Shown: positions 17,950 through 26,129, counted from the first letter of the stretch. The stretch: DNA of 64,000 bases from Solwaraspora sp. WMMD406 (GCF_029626025.1 NZ_JARUBF010000001.1:5674001-5738000), one strand, 5' to 3'. Made by a program: numbers and translations. Notes: generated from the letters alone by a model not told the origin.

Positions 17950-19164
17950 TCACCAGCCGTGTCGCAGAATCCGCCAGGTCGTGTCGGCCCGGATCCGCCC
18001 GACACCGAACAGCAGCGAAACGGCGTCGGAGAACACCACCGGGTCGCGTTGCGCGGCCTGGATGACCTGCCGGGCCCACCACGGCATCGACATCAGGCCG
18101 TGGGCGATCCGGCAGGAAACCAGATGTGCCCGATAGGTACGCCGGAACCAGGCTTCGAACTCGTTCAACGCCGTTGTCAATGGCACTGCGGAGGTCAACT
18201 CCGCCGGTAGCCCGGTGATCAACTGGCGGGCGGCCGTCATGCCGTAGACGATGCCTTCCCCGCTCAGCGGGTTGACCATCGAAGCGGCGTCACCCAGCAG
18301 TACCGCCCGTTCGTGCGCCAGCGGCGGGACCCGAGACGCGAGGGGCAGGTGATGCGACCGGTAGGCGTGCAGGTCGGCCAACTCGATCCCCCGTTGCCGG
18401 CACGAATCCGCGAACCGGTCGAGCACCGAGCGGAGGTCGAGACCCCGGTGCCGCATCGCGCGCAGCATCACCCCGACCCCGACGTTCACCACGCCCTTGC
18501 CGGTGGGAAAGAGCCAGCCGTACGCCGGCAGCAACTCCTTGGACCATTCGAAGATCATTCGGCCGCCGTACGGACCGTCCGGATCGAAGGCGTCGGTCTC
18601 GGCGTACGCCCGCATCGCGATCGCGGTGTGTCGCACAGCCGGCCGTCCCACGCCGAGCATCCGGCGTACGGTCGAATAGGCCCCGTCCGCAGCGACGACG
18701 AGCGGCGCGGTCAGTCTCGACTCGGTGCCGCCCCGGCGCACGGACAGCCACCGTCGCTGCTCGCCGAGCCCGGTGCCGGTCACCTTGTGTCCGGCCAGGT
18801 CCACCGCGCCGGCGGCGAGGGCCGCCAGCCGCAGCCGCTGATCGAAGTCGGCCCTGGGCACCACGTAGCCCTCGGTGGTGTGCCCGTCCACTCCAATCAG
18901 CGGGGCGTTCAGCTCGGCACCGCCGGGACCGTACACGGTGAGGGCGGCGACCGGAGTCTCGGCAGCCAGCAATCGGCCCAGATCCAGCTCGCGCAACAGC
19001 TGCGCGACGCCCGGACCCAGACCGTCGCCGCACGGCTTGTCCCGAGGGAATGCGCGCTGGTCGACCAGGGCCACATGCCAGCCGCGTCGGGCGGCGAGCA
19101 GCGCCGCGGTCGCGCCAGCCGGACCGGAGCCGACCACCACCACATCGAAGGCCGTCGCGTCCAC
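17950..19164 (-). CDS. geranylgeranyl-reductase-family flavoprotein
   Basis: 404 aa. Features: FAD loop VVGSGPAGATAALLAARRGW near residue 8, the family motif DKPCGDGLGPGV near residue 42, and the second FAD motif GDAASMVNPLSGEGI near residue 280. These enzymes reduce double bonds of prenyl chains in menaquinone or polyprenols. A role in partial saturation of the menaquinone tail, common in actinomycetes, is plausible but not shown. It is followed at four bases by a membrane protein. The start ATG 19164 opens directly on the FAD fold. Confidence 0.88.
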   Translation of the reverse strand: MDATAFDVVVVGSGPAGATAALLAARRGWHVALVDQRAFPRDKPCGDGLGPGVAQLLRELDLGRLLAAETPVAALTVYGPGGAELNAPLIGVDGHTTEGYVVPRADFDQRLRLAALAAGAVDLAGHKVTGTGLGEQRRWLSVRRGGTESRLTAPLVVAADGAYSTVRRMLGVGRPAVRHTAIAMRAYAETDAFDPDGPYGGRMIFEWSKELLPAYGWLFPTGKGVVNVGVGVMLRAMRHRGLDLRSVLDRFADSCRQRGIELADLHAYRSHHLPLASRVPPLAHERAVLLGDAASMVNPLSGEGIVYGMTAARQLITGLPAELTSAVPLTTALNEFEAWFRRTYRAHLVSCRIAHGLMSMPWWARQVIQAAQRDPVVFSDAVSLLFGVGRIRADTTWRILRHGW

Positions 19165-19219
19165 ACCGCCAGTGTGACAGTCCGCGACAACGACTTCGAC
19201 AACAGCGGAGCGCGATCAG

Positions 19220-20563
19220 TCAGCTGGCGTCGAGCATCTCCCCCAGGCCGGAGGCGGTCAGTTCGTCGCGGATCTGCGCGGCGTCGCCCTCCACCACCAG
19301 GGTCAGCCCTTCGGCGTGCAGGTGGGTCGCGGCGGCGGCGCCGACCTCGTCGACGGTGGCCGACAGCAGCTGCTCGCGCAGGGTGGCGTGGTAGTCGTCG
19401 GGTAGGCCGTACACCACCAGGGTGGACAGTGCCCCGGCGATCGCCGACGGGGTCTGCAGGTCGACCGAGAGCTGACCGGCCCGCCAGGACCGGGCCACCG
19501 CCAGCTCCTCCTCGGTCACCCCGCCGGCCTGGGTACGGGCGACCTCGCCGACCGCGTCGACCAGGGCGGGCGCGGTGACTCCGGTCTGCACACTCGAACT
19601 GACCGTGAACCGTCCGAACCGGCGGGACAACCCGAAATCCGACCGGATGCCGTACGTGTAGCCGCGTACCTCCCGGATCAGGTGGTTGAGCCGGGACGTG
19701 AAGGCACCGCCGAGCACCGTGCTGGTCAGGCTCATCGGCACGTAGTCGGGGTGGGCCCGGTGCGGTGCCGGGTGACCCAGGCGCAGCGCGGACTGCACCG
19801 AGCCGGGCCGGTCGACCAGGATGATCCGACGCTGGTCCCGCAAGGTCACCGGCAGCGGCGGACCGACCGGCTCCGGCCCGCCGGTGGCACCAGCGAACGC
19901 CGCCGCGCCGAGCGCGTCGAGGTCGAGCAGATCCAGGTCGCCGGCGACCAGCAGGGTGCCGGGGCGGGTCAACCACCGCCGGTGGAAGCCGACCACGTCG
20001 TCGACGGTGACCGCTGCCACCGAGTCCGGGTCGCCGCCCATCGGGCGGCCGTGGCGCTGGTCGGCGCCGAACAGGTCGGCCCGCAGCGCCGCGTCGGCCC
20101 GTGGTCCTGGGTTGGCCCAGTACATCCGCAGGCCGGTGACCTCGTCGTCGCGGACCCGCTCGACGTCGGCCGGATCGAGCTTCGGCGTACGGACGGCTTC
20201 GGCGAGCAGTTCGACAGCGGCGCCCAGCCGGTCGGCGGGCACCTGCACGCCGACCCGGAACGAGTCCCAGTCGGCCGAGACGAACAGTTCGGTGCCGAGC
20301 CCTTCCAGAGCGAGGGCGTACGCGGCGGAGTCCCGGCTGGCGGTGCCCTCCTCCAACGCCTTGGCCAGCACACCGGCCAGCCCTTCCCGGCCGATCGGCT
20401 CGCGGCCGGCACCGGCGTCGAGCAGCAGGCTGGCCACGGCCAGCCGGTGTCCGGGCAGGTGCGCGGCGACGATCTCGCCGCCGGCGACGCTGCGCCGGAT
20501 CACCGGTGGGAACCGGTACGGCCGGGCCGCCCCGGCGTCGGGACGTTGCGCGATGACGGTCAC
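19220..20563 (-). CDS. M16-family peptidase, non-catalytic partner
   Basis: 447 aa with both halves of an M16 repeat, but the HXXEH zinc motif is missing: the equivalent segment reads LLLDAGAGREPIGREGLAGV. The C-terminal half keeps the Arg/Tyr contact region (REVRGYTYGIRSDFG) that partners use to complete the active site. It begins with GTG that overlaps the stop of the catalytic partner by GTGA, so the pair is made 1:1. This matches heterodimeric M16B peptidases. The substrate is not predictable. Confidence 0.9.
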   Translation of the reverse strand: MTVIAQRPDAGAARPYRFPPVIRRSVAGGEIVAAHLPGHRLAVASLLLDAGAGREPIGREGLAGVLAKALEEGTASRDSAAYALALEGLGTELFVSADWDSFRVGVQVPADRLGAAVELLAEAVRTPKLDPADVERVRDDEVTGLRMYWANPGPRADAALRADLFGADQRHGRPMGGDPDSVAAVTVDDVVGFHRRWLTRPGTLLVAGDLDLLDLDALGAAAFAGATGGPEPVGPPLPVTLRDQRRIILVDRPGSVQSALRLGHPAPHRAHPDYVPMSLTSTVLGGAFTSRLNHLIREVRGYTYGIRSDFGLSRRFGRFTVSSSVQTGVTAPALVDAVGEVARTQAGGVTEEELAVARSWRAGQLSVDLQTPSAIAGALSTLVVYGLPDDYHATLREQLLSATVDEVGAAAATHLHAEGLTLVVEGDAAQIRDELTASGLGEMLDAS

Positions 20564-21852
20564 TTGTCGCCCTCCGGCAGGTAGGTCAGGTGAACCCGGT
20601 TGTCCGGCCGCAGCAGCCGCGCGGCCTCGTCGCCGACCGCTTCGGTGGTGACGGCCAGCCAGCCCGACAGCCGCTCGCCGGCGCGGGCCGGTTCGCCGAA
20701 CTGGGTGGTGAAGCGGCCGAGGATGTCGGCCCGGCCTTCGAACGTGGCGACCTGCCGCCACCAGCCGGTGGTCAGCAGCGCGATGGCCCGGTCGAGTTCG
20801 GCCTGGGTGACGCCGTCGCGGGCGACCTCGTCGAGCACCTCGATCAGCCCGTCGGCCAGGCGTTCGGCGCTGACCTGCGGCTGGGCGGTAGCGGTGACGA
20901 TCAGCGGGGCGGGCGCGTGGGCCAAGTCGACGCCGTACGCCCCGAGGTAGTCGGGTTGGGCGATGCGCGCGCCGTCGGCGAGCCGTTGGTAGAGCCGGCT
21001 GCCCCGACCGCTGCCGAGGATCGTGCCGAGCACGGTCGTCGCGTCATATCCGGGGGTGCCGAACGGGTGGGTCCGGTAGGCCAGGTAGTGCCGGGGGGCC
21101 GGCACGTCGGCGGTGACGGTCTCCCGCACCGGGCCGCCGAGCGGGGGCGGCTGGCGGCCGTCCGGGGCCGGTGGGATGTCGTCGCGTGGCGCGATCGCGC
21201 CGAAGTACTTGTCGGCGAGGCTGAACACCTCGTCGGCGTCGGTGTCGCCGACGACGGTGAGCACCGCGTTGTTGGGCGCGTAGTACATCTCGTGGAACGC
21301 CTGGAAGGTGGCCAGGTCGGCGGCGTTCAGGTCGTCCATCGAGCCGATGGTGGCGTGGTGGTACGGGTGGCCGGGCGGGTAGAGCAGCGGCAGCATCCGC
21401 AGCCAGGCGTCACCGTACGGCACGTTGTCGTAGCGCTGCCGGCGCTCGTTCTTGACCACTTCCCGCTGGTTGTCCAGGGTTTCCTGGGTCAGCGCGGGCA
21501 CCAGGGCACCCATCCGGTCGGCTTCCAGCCACAACGCCAGGGCCAGGTGTTCGGCCGGCACCGTTTCGAAGTAGTTGGTCCGGTCCGGGTTGGTGGTGGC
21601 GTTGAGCGAGCCGCCGGCCCCCTGGACCAGCTTCATGTGCTCGGTCTTGGCGACGTTGACCGAGCCTTCGAACATCAGGTGCTCGAAGAGGTGGGCGAAT
21701 CCGGTCCGGCCGGCCGGTTCATGCCGTGAGCCCACGTCGTACCAGAGGTTGACCGCGACAACCGGTGCACTGCGGTCTGAGCTGACGACGACCCGCAGGC
21801 CGTTGTCCAGTCTGGTGGTCTCGATCGGCCAGGGGTACCCGTTGGGCGACAT
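20560..21852 (-). CDS. M16-family zinc metallopeptidase, catalytic subunit
   Basis: 430 aa. The inverted zinc motif HLFEH lies in GRTGFAHLFEHLMFEGS near residue 55, with the third ligand Glu in NQREVVKNERRQ about 75 residues later, as in insulinase and processing-peptidase families. The second half carries DADEVFSLADKYFG and SRLYQRLADG. It forms an operon with the inactive partner downstream. A TAACGT box seven bases before the ATG suggests leaderless transcription. Confidence 0.93.
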   Translation of the reverse strand: MSPNGYPWPIETTRLDNGLRVVVSSDRSAPVVAVNLWYDVGSRHEPAGRTGFAHLFEHLMFEGSVNVAKTEHMKLVQGAGGSLNATTNPDRTNYFETVPAEHLALALWLEADRMGALVPALTQETLDNQREVVKNERRQRYDNVPYGDAWLRMLPLLYPPGHPYHHATIGSMDDLNAADLATFQAFHEMYYAPNNAVLTVVGDTDADEVFSLADKYFGAIAPRDDIPPAPDGRQPPPLGGPVRETVTADVPAPRHYLAYRTHPFGTPGYDATTVLGTILGSGRGSRLYQRLADGARIAQPDYLGAYGVDLAHAPAPLIVTATAQPQVSAERLADGLIEVLDEVARDGVTQAELDRAIALLTTGWWRQVATFEGRADILGRFTTQFGEPARAGERLSGWLAVTTEAVGDEAARLLRPDNRVHLTYLPEGDK

Positions 21853-21859
21853 GGGCCCG

Positions 21860-21865
21860 ACGTTA
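21860..21865 (-). promoter_or_regulatory. -10 box of leaderless M16 operon promoter
   Basis: TAACGT on the minus strand ends seven bases before ATG 21852; no Shine-Dalgarno precedes the start. Confidence 0.45.
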
Positions 21866-21913
21866 GCCGATCGGGGCGGTCGGCGAGCGCACCGGCACGG
21901 CCGGCGACGGTAC

Positions 21914-21952
21914 CGATCCGTCCCGGCGATCCGTCCCGGCGATCGGTCCGGG
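21914..21952 (-). repeat. 13-bp tandem repeat downstream of the small acidic gene
   Basis: Three copies with a 13-bp period (CGATCCGTCCCGG, with changes in the last) lie between the small acidic gene, whose stop is at 21978, and the M16 operon promoter. Confidence 0.8.
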
Positions 21953-21977
21953 TCGACCGGTCCGGTCCGACCGGCGA

Positions 21978-22238
21978 TCAGCCCGGCGGCTCCGGCGTGG
22001 GCGCGGTCTCGGCCGAGGTACGCCGCTCCAGGATGGTGTCCGGGGCGGCGTTCGGGTCGGCCTCGCGCCGGTCGGAGTCGTCGAGAATGGTTTCGGCCTG
22101 GCGGACCGGGTCGTCGCTGCCCGCCGCCTCTTCCTCGGGAAGCAGGTGGCGGGCGCGGGACTCGATCCGCTCGGTCTCGGCGTCGTCGAGCGATGCCAGC
22201 GGCGGGCTGACCCAGGAGTCGTCGGTGTCGGTGTTCAT
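21978..22238 (-). CDS. small acidic protein, unknown function
   Basis: 86 aa, very acidic (about one residue in four is Asp or Glu) and Pro-rich at the end, without hydrophobic segments. The central part ETERIESRARHLLPEEEAAG and AETILDDSDRREADPN would form helices. Strong G/C in third codon positions supports real coding. No ribosome-binding site is evident before ATG 22238. It lies between the M16 operon and the DUF839 gene, with no sign of functional linkage. Not a family I can name. Confidence 0.7.
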   Translation of the reverse strand: MNTDTDDSWVSPPLASLDDAETERIESRARHLLPEEEAAGSDDPVRQAETILDDSDRREADPNAAPDTILERRTSAETAPTPEPPG

Positions 22239-22285
22239 GGGTATCGGGTTTACCCACTGGTGGCGGTGGCCACGCCTGCCGGGCC

Positions 22286-22341
22286 CAGGACCGCCGGCCA
22301 GGAGACGGTCAGGACCGCCGATCAGGAGACGATCAGGACCG
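22286..22341 (-). repeat. 24-bp tandem repeat spanning the stop codon of the DUF839 gene
   Basis: Units begin CAGGACCG at 22286, 22310 and 22334, with 24-bp period (two full copies and a partial). Read in the gene direction the repeat contains GGTCCTGA, so the stop TGA of the DUF839 gene is inside it. Confidence 0.85.
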
Positions 22342-23487
22342 GAACGGGCCGCGTACCTCGTAGGTGATCCCGCCGGACGACGACCCGGAGGTGCCGCGCT
22401 GGGAGGAGAAGTAGAGCCGGGTGCCGTCCGGGGAGAACGCCGGACCGCAGATCTCCGACGACGACTGCCCGCTGATCCGCAGGAACGGGGCGACCCGTTC
22501 GTCGGGGGTGATGACGCAGATCTCCATGTTGCCGCCGTCCTCGGCGACGTAGAGGTCGCCGCCGCGCGAGCCGGTGATGTTGTCCACCCCGGTCAGCGGT
22601 GGGGTGCCGGAGATTAGCGAGTCGTCGTAGGCCAGGTCGATGCGTTGGTTGACCGCGTCGTACGCCCAGACCCGGTTGTCGCCCTTGGTGGTGAACCAGC
22701 AGACGCCGTCGGCGTAGTGGCAGCCTTCGCCGCCGTTGAACCGCTTGGCGCCGGAGACCTGGTTGCGGGTCGCGGTCGGCAGGCCGTCCACGTCGGGGAC
22801 CCGGGCCCAGCTGACCGGCCCGCTGGTGGCGGTGCCGGCGACCAGGACCTCCAGGGTGCCGGCGGACAGGTTGCCCCAGGTGGTCGGGCGGAAGCGGTAG
22901 AAGCAGCCGTTGCTTTCGTCTTCGGTGAGGTAGATGACCTGGCGAACCGGGTCGGCGGCGGCGGCCTCGTGGTTGAACCGGCCCATCGCGTCGCGGCGGA
23001 CGGCAGTGGTGCCGCCGAGCGGGTACGTCTCGTAGACGAAGCCTCGGCTGACTTCCTCGCAGGACAGCCAGGTTCCCCACGGGGTCGCTCCCCCGGCGCA
23101 GTTACGGTTGGTGTTGGCCAGGATCCGGTACGCCGAGACGATGCCGCCGCCGGAGTCGAACCGGATCGCCGAGGCGCCGCCGGTGCGGGAGATCTCGGAG
23201 TTGGAGACGTAGACCCAGCCGGAGCCGGCGATGAAGCAGGCGCCGCCGTCCGGGGCGTCGTGCCAGACGTACGAGGTGGTGCCGACCCGTTGCCGCGACC
23301 GGGCGACGATCCGGCTGGTGAATCCGCTGGGCAGGGCGATGCCGTTGGCGTCGGGGCTGCCCAGTGGCCCGTACGGGCTGGCTCCGGGTTGGGCCGGGGC
23401 AGCGAAGGCACCGGTCCAGAGGCTGCCGGAAAAGGCGGCGGTGCCGGCGCCGACCACGGCGGCGCGCAGCATGGTACGACGGTCCAT
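22333..23487 (-). CDS. Tat-exported DUF839/PhoX-like protein
   Basis: 384 aa. The N-terminus MDRRTMLRAAVVGAGTAAFS is a twin-arginine signal ending near an Ala-X-Ala site (GAFAAPAQ), so it is exported folded. The rest is a beta-propeller of the DUF839 type: repeated motifs WGTWLSCEE, GRFNHEAAAADP, YLTEDESNGCFYRF, YFSSQRG. DUF839 includes the PhoX alkaline phosphatase, but a metal-binding set cannot be confirmed here. GGAGG five bases before ATG 23487 fixes the start. It is divergent from the aroF leader. Confidence 0.9.
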   Translation of the reverse strand: MDRRTMLRAAVVGAGTAAFSGSLWTGAFAAPAQPGASPYGPLGSPDANGIALPSGFTSRIVARSRQRVGTTSYVWHDAPDGGACFIAGSGWVYVSNSEISRTGGASAIRFDSGGGIVSAYRILANTNRNCAGGATPWGTWLSCEEVSRGFVYETYPLGGTTAVRRDAMGRFNHEAAAADPVRQVIYLTEDESNGCFYRFRPTTWGNLSAGTLEVLVAGTATSGPVSWARVPDVDGLPTATRNQVSGAKRFNGGEGCHYADGVCWFTTKGDNRVWAYDAVNQRIDLAYDDSLISGTPPLTGVDNITGSRGGDLYVAEDGGNMEICVITPDERVAPFLRISGQSSSEICGPAFSPDGTRLYFSSQRGTSGSSSGGITYEVRGPFRS

Positions 23488-23614
23488 CTCGACCTCCGTC
23501 AACAACGACAATGATCGATAGGCTAGCCACGCTCGGTGACCGGACATATCGACATCGGTTAACGCGAGGCAAGAAGCCACCGAAGTTCATGGTGGCGTCG
23601 CGGCGCGAGTCCGG

Positions 23615-23620
23615 TACAGT
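23615..23620 (+). promoter_or_regulatory. -10 box of the aroF leader transcript
   Basis: TACAGT ends seven bases before GTG 23628, so the leader peptide would itself be translated from a leaderless mRNA. Confidence 0.5.
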
Positions 23621-23627
23621 GATCGCC

Positions 23628-23687
23628 GTGACGCGTGTGTATCGATGGTTTATGCGGCCGGCCCTGGTGCCGGTGACGCGGCCTTGA
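23628..23687 (+). CDS. aromatic leader peptide for attenuation
   Basis: A 19-codon frame, GTG to TGA, encoding VTRVYRWFMRPALVPVTRP. Consecutive Tyr-Arg-Trp-Phe codons (5-8) are a clear sensor for charged tRNA-Tyr, -Trp and -Phe, the end products that regulate DAHP synthase. Downstream are mutually exclusive hairpins ending in a terminator before aroF. The stop codon falls in the first pairing arm. Recognised by position and composition; the peptide has no other expected function. Confidence 0.8.
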   Translation: MTRVYRWFMRPALVPVTRP

Positions 23688-23742
23688 TCTGACGTCACCC
23701 CCTCCAGAGCCGGCCAAGGGCAGGGCGTCCGCCCCTGCCCTT
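23658..23742 (+). promoter_or_regulatory. transcription attenuator upstream of aroF
   Basis: Segments that can pair: GGTGACG (near 23672-23678) with CGTCACC (near 23693-23699); and the GCCGGC..CTGG segment (near 23657-23667) with CCAG.GCCGGC (near 23704-23714). The terminator follows: AAGGGCAGGG (23716-23725), 7-base loop, CCCTGCCCTT (23733-23742), then T. Ribosome stalling at Tyr/Trp/Phe codons would change the folding, letting transcription reach aroF. Confidence 0.75.
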
Positions 23743-23743
23743 T
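23716..23743 (+). terminator. attenuator terminator hairpin
   Basis: Perfect 10-bp stem AAGGGCAGGG/CCCTGCCCTT with a 7-base loop, ending in a short T-run, between the leader peptide and aroF. Confidence 0.85.
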
Positions 23744-23816
23744 CGCATGCCAACGAGCAGCCGGCTCGCGCCTGGGGACGCCGGCCCCCAGGGAGGTCGG
23801 CGGAAGGAAGACCATC

Positions 23817-24899
23817 GTGATCCCGTCCGGACGCGTCACCGACCAACGCATCGACCGGGTCGTCCCGCTGACCACCCCGGCCCTGCTGCACCACGAACTC
23901 CCCCTCGACGAACAGCTCTCCGCGCGGGTCCTGGAAGGCCGACGAGCCGTCGCCGGGGTGCTGGACGGCCAGGACGATCGACTGCTGGTCGTGGTCGGTC
24001 CCTGCTCGGTGCACGACCCGGCAGCCGCCCTGGAGTACGCGCACCTGCTCGCCGCCGCCGCCGAACGACTCGCCGACGACCTGTTGATCGTGATGCGGGT
24101 GTACTTCGAGAAGCCCCGCTCGACCGTCGGCTGGAAGGGCCTGATCAACGACCCGGGCCTGGATGGTTCCGGCGACGTCAACTCGGGCCTGCGGATCGCC
24201 CGTTCCCTGCTGCTGGAGGTGTTGCGCACCGGCCTGCCGGTCGGTTGCGAGTTCCTCGACCCGATCACCCCGCAGTACATCGCCGACACGGTCGCCTGGG
24301 GAGCGATCGGCGCGCGGACCGTCGAAAGCCAGGTGCACCGGCAACTCTCGTCCGGGCTGTCGATGCCGATCGGGATGAAGAACCGTCCGGACGGCAGCGT
24401 GGAGACCGCCGTCGACGCGATCCGCGCCGCTGGCGTACCGCACGTCTTCCCCGGTATCGACATGTCCGGAACCCCGGCGATCCTGCACACCCGGGGCAAC
24501 GCCGACTGTCATCTGGTGCTCCGAGGTGGCGCGGGCGAACCCAACTACGACGCCGAATCGGTCACTGCCGCGTTGTCCCTGCTGAGCGCCGCACGGTTGC
24601 CGCAGCGGCTGGTCATCGACGCCAGTCACGGCAACAGCGGCAAGGACCACCGCCAGCAGCCGGTGGTGGTCGAGGACATCGCCGAGCAGTTGGCGGGTGG
24701 GCAGCGCGGCATCGTCGGGGTCATGCTGGAGTCGTTCCTGGTGCCCGGCCGCCAAGACCTCGATCCGACCCGCGACCTGGTGCACGGTCAGTCGATCACC
24801 GACGCGTGCCTGGGCTGGGACCAGACGGAGCAGGTGCTGCGGCGGCTGGCCGAAGCGGTCGGTGACCGCCGCTCGGCCCTGGCCACGGCGACGCAGTAG
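23817..24899 (+). CDS. aroF: 3-deoxy-7-phosphoheptulonate synthase, class I (AroF/G/H type)
   Basis: 360 aa. It condenses phosphoenolpyruvate and erythrose 4-phosphate, the first step to chorismate. Class I motifs: VVVGPCSVHDP (near residue 58), MRVYFEKPRSTVGWKG, GIGSR-type loop replaced by VESQVHRQLSSGLSMPIGMK, then RGG and DASHGNS for metal and PEP binding. Many actinomycetes use the class II enzyme; having class I with its own attenuator is notable. GTG 23817 has GGAAGGAAG about seven bases upstream. Followed by a heptamer repeat. Confidence 0.95.
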   Translation: MIPSGRVTDQRIDRVVPLTTPALLHHELPLDEQLSARVLEGRRAVAGVLDGQDDRLLVVVGPCSVHDPAAALEYAHLLAAAAERLADDLLIVMRVYFEKPRSTVGWKGLINDPGLDGSGDVNSGLRIARSLLLEVLRTGLPVGCEFLDPITPQYIADTVAWGAIGARTVESQVHRQLSSGLSMPIGMKNRPDGSVETAVDAIRAAGVPHVFPGIDMSGTPAILHTRGNADCHLVLRGGAGEPNYDAESVTAALSLLSAARLPQRLVIDASHGNSGKDHRQQPVVVEDIAEQLAGGQRGIVGVMLESFLVPGRQDLDPTRDLVHGQSITDACLGWDQTEQVLRRLAEAVGDRRSALATATQ

Positions 24900-24930
24900 T
24901 CCGACGTCGTCGACCGGCGTCCTCGACCGA

Positions 24931-25000
24931 GTCCGGGGTCCGGGGTCCGGGGTCCGGGGTCCGGCGTCCGGGGTCCGGGGTCCGGCGTCCGGCGTCCGGC
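24931..25000 (+). repeat. 7-bp tandem repeat, ten copies
   Basis: Ten units of GTCCGG followed by G or C run uninterrupted for 70 bases, 31 bases downstream of the aroF stop. No frame here is credible, so it is probably a length-variable non-coding repeat. Confidence 0.95.
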
Positions 25001-25072
25001 CCGCGTCGACCGGCAACGCGTCGACGTTGGCCGGGCCTCGGGCCGGCGCTTCGTGGCGCCGCTACGCGGTCG

Positions 25073-25363
25073 TCACGGGCCGGCGCGGCCCGGCGCGTCG
25101 GTCGGCCGATGCCCCGCCACCCGGGCGGCGATCCAGACGAAGAAGACCGCCAACGCGACCTGGATCGCGTGCCGCAGCCAGTCGATGCCCCGGGTTTCGC
25201 CGATCCCGAGCCAGGTGGCGAAGACACCGCCCAGCAGCGCGGCGGCGATCCCGACGCCGATGGTGAGCCACACCGAGATGTTCTGCCGGCCGGGCAGCAG
25301 GAGCCGACCCAGCGCGCCGATCACGGCACCGGCGACGAGTGCCCACAAGATGGTCCCGATCAT
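25073..25363 (-). CDS. GlsB/YeaQ/YmgE-family membrane protein
   Basis: 96 aa with three hydrophobic helices: MIGTILWALVAGAVIGALGRLL, then WLTIGVGIAAALLGGVFATWLG, then IQVALAVFFVWIAARVAG. This is the layout of the transglycosylase-associated YeaQ/YmgE family, small inner membrane proteins induced by stress, of unknown biochemistry. ATG 25363 has GAGGAGGT six bases before it. Longer in-frame extension upstream is rejected because its composition is poor. Confidence 0.9.
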   Translation of the reverse strand: MIGTILWALVAGAVIGALGRLLLPGRQNISVWLTIGVGIAAALLGGVFATWLGIGETRGIDWLRHAIQVALAVFFVWIAARVAGHRPTDAPGRAGP

Positions 25364-25706
25364 GGTTGCACCTCCTCGGCCGAGCCTAGGTGGGCAGACC
25401 TCGGGTGTGTGGCGGGAACGCCGAGGTCGGCAGGGTGAAACGCCGAACCGCCCCCGGCCAAATGGCCGGAGGCGGTTCGGTGGTGTCGGCGCGCAGGTCG
25501 CCTCTCGGCGAGTGGCACGACGCGGCTCCAGCCGGACGGTATTCCGCGACGGCGTGTAGGTGAGGCCCGGGGACACTGGACGCGCCGACGATCCAGTCAA
25601 CCACGACCCCGGCCCGGATGTTCCCGGCGTCGTCGGGTGGGCTGGCTCACCCGTGCGGTCCGGGACCCCGGAGTTTGCTGATCCGGCACCGGGGTAGCAG
25701 GCACGG
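25364..25706. other. intergenic region with a long hairpin, no gene seen
   Basis: 343 bases between the divergent YeaQ-like gene and the small protein at 25707. The only marked structure is the hairpin 25443-25480. Reading frames crossing it have poor composition. I find no promoter box I would defend. Confidence 0.5.
25443..25480. terminator. 16-bp hairpin between divergent genes
   Basis: CCGAACCGCC (25443-25452) and GGCGGTTCGG (25471-25480), one mismatch, then CCGGCC/GGCCGG around an AAAT loop. It has terminator shape but lies in front of both neighbouring genes, so it may end an unseen small transcript or act as a leader structure. Confidence 0.6.
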
Positions 25707-25916
25707 GTGACCGACGACTCCCGTGCCGGGCTCTATGAGCTGCTGGACGACATCTATCTCGGCAAGGAACGTGTGAGCCGGGGCGAGATCGCCCGGCGGG
25801 CGGTCGCCGCTGAACTGCCGGCGGACCTGCTCACCAGGATCAACGCCCTACCAGAGGGCGAGTACGCGCAGGACGAGGCCGAGGAAGTCCTGCGCCAGCC
25901 GATGGAAGAGAGCTGA
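25707..25916 (+). CDS. small DUF2795-like protein
   Basis: 69 aa: helical, with GLYELLDDIYLGKERVSRGE, then a three-helix pattern with Leu at fixed spacing and Leu-Pro-Glu-Gly-Glu-Tyr near the end. This resembles the DUF2795 fold (short helical DNA-associated or regulatory modules), but I am not certain. GTG 25707 follows ACGG with no strong Shine-Dalgarno. Six bases separate its stop from the next start, so both small proteins are probably cotranscribed. Confidence 0.65.
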   Translation: MTDDSRAGLYELLDDIYLGKERVSRGEIARRAVAAELPADLLTRINALPEGEYAQDEAEEVLRQPMEES

Positions 25917-25922
25917 CCTGAG

Positions 25923-26129
25923 ATGTCCGACCAACCCGAACCCCGGCCCGCGCTCGGCCAGACCCCGCAGGGCGAGGTCCCGCAGGAGGCCGCGGACTCG
26001 GACTTCGCCAGCGAGCACGACGACACGGCGGTCTCGGACGACATCATCGAAGGGACCGACCGGGACCGCGAGCCGGAGTCGCCGCGCGGCTGGGCCGGGC
26101 TCGAAGAGCCCGGCCTGACGGTGGACTGA
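25923..26129 (+). CDS. small acidic disordered protein
   Basis: 68 aa with about 30 percent Asp and Glu, and Pro and Gln in the first third; no helix or motif stands out. GC-rich third positions and immediate coupling to the previous frame support coding. The function is unknown. Its stop codon lies inside a 21-bp direct repeat. Confidence 0.6.
   Translation: MSDQPEPRPALGQTPQGEVPQEAADSDFASEHDDTAVSDDIIEGTDRDREPESPRGWAGLEEPGLTVD

Noticed and set aside
24931-25000. CRISPR-like array
   Set aside because: Heptamers are contiguous, with no spacers; the same is true of the other repeats.
25364-25600. N-terminal extension of the YeaQ-like protein
   Set aside because: Arg/Pro-rich, crosses the hairpin, whereas ATG 25363 has an excellent Shine-Dalgarno.
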